From Halomicrococcus gelatinilyticus (GTDB lineage Archaea; Halobacteriota; Halobacteria; Halobacteriales; Haladaptataceae): DNA of 64,000 nt. The notes below the pieces were generated by a model, which saw nothing but the letters and a program-made list of their open reading frames with translations, did no database searches and was not told the origin of the DNA. This document shows, one piece after another, positions 61,730 to 64,000 of this stretch; the first letter of the stretch is position 1; each line of letters opens with the position of its first letter. A program made the position numbers and the translations under genes. The stretch is taken from positions 2,356,001 through 2,420,000 of the forward strand of contig CP100465.1 of assembly GCA_024227995.1 (NCBI GenBank). The letters run 5' to 3'.

Positions 61730-63988
61730 TCACGCTCCGCTCGCGTTCCCGACGACCGTCTGGTTCACCTCGTAGATGCGGACGCTGCCGAAGTGGTCGA
61801 CCTGCGAGATGCCGGGATACCTGTCGAAGTCGGTGTTCACCCGTCCGTACCGCTCGGTCTCGTGCGGGCCGAGGTAGATGTAGCGCACGTCGTAGCGGTC
61901 GAGCAGGCGCTCGCGGGTCTCCCAGTCGGCGGTGTATATCTGATCGACGTCCGCCGTGCGCTCGCGGTAGGCGTCCGTGCCGCGGTAGATGCGCTCTTTG
62001 GTCCAGCCGACGACGGTCGGGAGGCCCGTCAGCGACGCCGCCGGGTTCGACCACTGGTAGGGTTTCCCGGGCGCGGAGACGATGTGGGGCCGGCCGCTCC
62101 GGGCGTCCAGCCACGCGATGGCCGCCGTCTCGGTCGGGTGCGTGGACTCGACGAACGCCTTGCCGTCCAGCGTCGGGTCGTCCGCGCGGTGGATGCGCTT
62201 GTCAGCGGCGACGTGCTCGCCCAGCGCGAAGACGCCGTAGACGCCGGTCGAGAGCACGAGCGCGACGGCGAGCACGGCGCTCACCTGCCGTCTGGAGACG
62301 GGGAGGCCGGGGACGTCCCAGTCCGGGACCGCCCCCGAGACGAGGCTCGCGAGCGCGACGCCGGCGGCCGTCCCCCACAGCACCCAGACCTGCATGTACA
62401 CCTTGAACACCGTGTTGTACCGGGTCGGGACGGCGTTGTCGCGGACGTAGACGAACTCGACGAGGAGCACCAGTCCCGCGCCCGCGACGACCAGGACCGT
62501 CTCGAAGTCGACGCCGTCGGTGGTGCGCAGCAGCGCCCACGCGACGAACAGGAGCGGGGCGACGAGCGCGATAGCGGCGACGTTCCACTGCCAGCCGGCG
62601 AAGAGGAACGCCGCGCCCAGCGCGCCGACCTCGGTGGCGCTGTCGGTCACGGTGCGCTTCGCGTACGAGCCGAGGTAGAGCGCGAACACGGCGAGGAACG
62701 CGCCGTGGACGACGAGCAGTCCGACGAAGCTGCTCCGGTCGGGGAAGAAGACGATGCCGCGCGACCCCGCTGCGCCGAGCAGGACGTTGAGGACGAACGG
62801 GCCGGCCCAGACGAACGCCAGGACGCCGACGACGGCGGTGACGGCCAGCGCACCCAGGATGCGGACGAGCTCCTCCCGGAGTCGTCGGTCGGGGGCCGGC
62901 GCCGCGACGCGTGGCAGGAGTGACAGCGGGTGGGCGTCGGCGAACGTCAGTCCGAGCCAGGTGACGCCCAGCGTCGTCGGGAAGCTCCAGAAGTTGGTGG
63001 TGGCGACCAGGCCGGACGCGGCCGGGAGCGCGCCGAAGACGATCGCCTGCCGTCGGCGGGTGTCCTCGGCAGGCGTCCGATAGGCCACGTACGTCAGCGC
63101 GGCGACGATCACGAGGAACGGCTGGCTCATCATGTGCGCGTGGAGGTCGCCGTTGATGTACGCGAACAGTGGGAACTCCGTGATGGTGCCGGGGATGACG
63201 CGGCTGGCGTCCCAGTAGAAGAAGTCCTTCGGAGCGAGTCCCAGGCCTTCGTCCATCTCCAGCACGGTGGCGACGTGCGTCGACAGCGACGCGGGGAGGA
63301 CGCCCGCGGCGAGGCGCAGGGCGGTGAACAGGTTGCTCGCGAACGCGACGAAGAAGGCCGCCAGCCCGCCGGCGAGCCGTCGGGACGCGCCGCGGCTGTC
63401 GGCGACGGCACCCGCGAGCCCGTAGACGGACGTGACGAGCATCGCGTAGAAGCCGGCCAGCGCGAGGTTGTAGGCGTAGCGCGGGAGCGTCCCCGTTATC
63501 GTCGTGAGGACCGCCGTCATGAGGTGGCCGCCGTAGTAGTACGCGACGGGTTCCCCGGCCCACCACATGTCCTCTGGCGGGAGCGCGGGCGCGCGCATGA
63601 GCGACTTGAGCAGGCCGAAGTCGAGGAACTTCTCGCCGGCACGTGGCGTGATGGCGGGGTCGACCGCCCGGACGGCGACGAGGAACAGGAACGCCACGGT
63701 GAACACCGCCATCGCCTCCGCGTACGCTCGCAGGTCGAGGTCGCGGTCGCGAGCGAGCAGCGCGGATGCAGCGACGACGACGGCGACGGCGACAGCGACG
63801 GTCGCAGACGTGAACGCGACCTGGCCGAACCAGTCGGCGAGCAGCGTCACGGTCCCGAGCGCGACGGGTAGTGCGAGCGTCGCACCGCGGTCCGGGAAGC
63901 GAGAGAAGAGGGCGGAGGCGACCGGCAGCGCGGCGAGCGCGAACGCGTAGTAGGCGACCAGCCACAGGACGACGAGCGCGTACTCCAT
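61730..63988 (-). CDS. DUF2298 (YYY-domain) multi-spanning membrane protein
   Basis: A 752-residue protein with many hydrophobic helices. GEPVAYYYGGHLMTAVLT (about 145-162) is the tyrosine signature of DUF2298/TIGR03662 (the chlor/arch YYY domain), preceded by KFLDFGLLKSLMRA. The C-terminal part (about 600-752) is soluble. Family members are GT-C-like membrane proteins linked to archaeal surface glycosylation, often near flippase genes and the TIGR03663 family seen at 3840-5597. It is complete; the ATG lies 13 bases from the window end. The substrate is unknown. Confidence 0.88.
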   Translation of the reverse strand: MEYALVVLWLVAYYAFALAALPVASALFSRFPDRGATLALPVALGTVTLLADWFGQVAFTSATVAVAVAVVVAASALLARDRDLDLRAYAEAMAVFTVAFLFLVAVRAVDPAITPRAGEKFLDFGLLKSLMRAPALPPEDMWWAGEPVAYYYGGHLMTAVLTTITGTLPRYAYNLALAGFYAMLVTSVYGLAGAVADSRGASRRLAGGLAAFFVAFASNLFTALRLAAGVLPASLSTHVATVLEMDEGLGLAPKDFFYWDASRVIPGTITEFPLFAYINGDLHAHMMSQPFLVIVAALTYVAYRTPAEDTRRRQAIVFGALPAASGLVATTNFWSFPTTLGVTWLGLTFADAHPLSLLPRVAAPAPDRRLREELVRILGALAVTAVVGVLAFVWAGPFVLNVLLGAAGSRGIVFFPDRSSFVGLLVVHGAFLAVFALYLGSYAKRTVTDSATEVGALGAAFLFAGWQWNVAAIALVAPLLFVAWALLRTTDGVDFETVLVVAGAGLVLLVEFVYVRDNAVPTRYNTVFKVYMQVWVLWGTAAGVALASLVSGAVPDWDVPGLPVSRRQVSAVLAVALVLSTGVYGVFALGEHVAADKRIHRADDPTLDGKAFVESTHPTETAAIAWLDARSGRPHIVSAPGKPYQWSNPAASLTGLPTVVGWTKERIYRGTDAYRERTADVDQIYTADWETRERLLDRYDVRYIYLGPHETERYGRVNTDFDRYPGISQVDHFGSVRIYEVNQTVVGNASGA

Positions 63989-64000
63989 TCAGGTCGTTGG

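Overview
This 64 kb window comes from the chromosome of a halophilic archaeon (class Halobacteria). The DNA is very GC-rich. The predicted proteins are strongly acidic, and several genes appear to be leaderless, with a TATA-like element about 25 to 30 nt before the start codon. Marker families also point to haloarchaea: halocyanins, a HalOD1 output domain, a NuoEFG-less Nuo operon with a fused NuoCD and split NuoJ, a DUF5059 protein and haloarchaeal DUF72xx/73xx membrane proteins. I would not name a genus from this evidence.

Layout. (1) 0-8.6 kb: housekeeping and metabolism: the end of an alpha/beta hydrolase, a two-subunit thiolase (thiolase plus OB-fold partner), an aminotransferase overlapping lumazine synthase (ribH), an Agl23-type membrane protein, a CPBP protease and purK-purE. 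(2) 8.8-19.2 kb: an eleven-gene respiratory complex I operon (nuoA, B, CD, H, I, J1, J2, K, L, M, N). (3) 19.2-20.6 kb: a gene-poor, AT-richer island with one membrane protein and a 177-bp inverted-repeat element. (4) 20.6-26.9 kb: endonuclease III, then a cytochrome bc1/b6f-like cluster (membrane-anchored halocyanin, Rieske protein, split cytochrome b and several small membrane proteins). No cytochrome c1 or f gene is present, so the copper protein is the likely electron acceptor. (5) 27-40.5 kb: nucleoside salvage (udp, cdd), an acyl-CoA ligase, a SulP transporter, small hypothetical and secreted proteins, a membrane protein/HTH pair, OsmC, DoxX and a HalOD1 protein. (6) 40.7-47.8 kb: a nitric-oxide-reductase neighbourhood (halocyanin, MoaD-like protein ending in Cys-Cys, quinol-type NorB), then a UbaA-like E1 enzyme, then a six-repeat DUF5059 lipoprotein with a cupredoxin tail behind two DtxR-type operator palindromes. 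(7) 47.8-58.8 kb: a DHH phosphoesterase, an epimerase, a DUF5791 protein and a compact reverse-strand Tad/type IV-pilus-like operon (ATPase, double-domain TadC and four single-anchor proteins, one of about 1000 residues). (8) 58.8-64 kb: an ornithine-cyclodeaminase-like gene, a small membrane protein, a Trm9-like methyltransferase beside tRNA-Gly(UCC), and a DUF2298 membrane protein.

The most unusual signals are these. Downstream of tRNA-Gly there is a 550-bp tandem array of tRNA 3'-end copies, built from a 223-bp duplication and containing long hairpins whose stems covary. The DUF5059 gene has a twin metal-regulator operator and looks like a functional analogue of EfeO. The MoaD-like protein beside norB lacks the Gly-Gly tail. 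The Tad-like operon carries four uncharacterised families.
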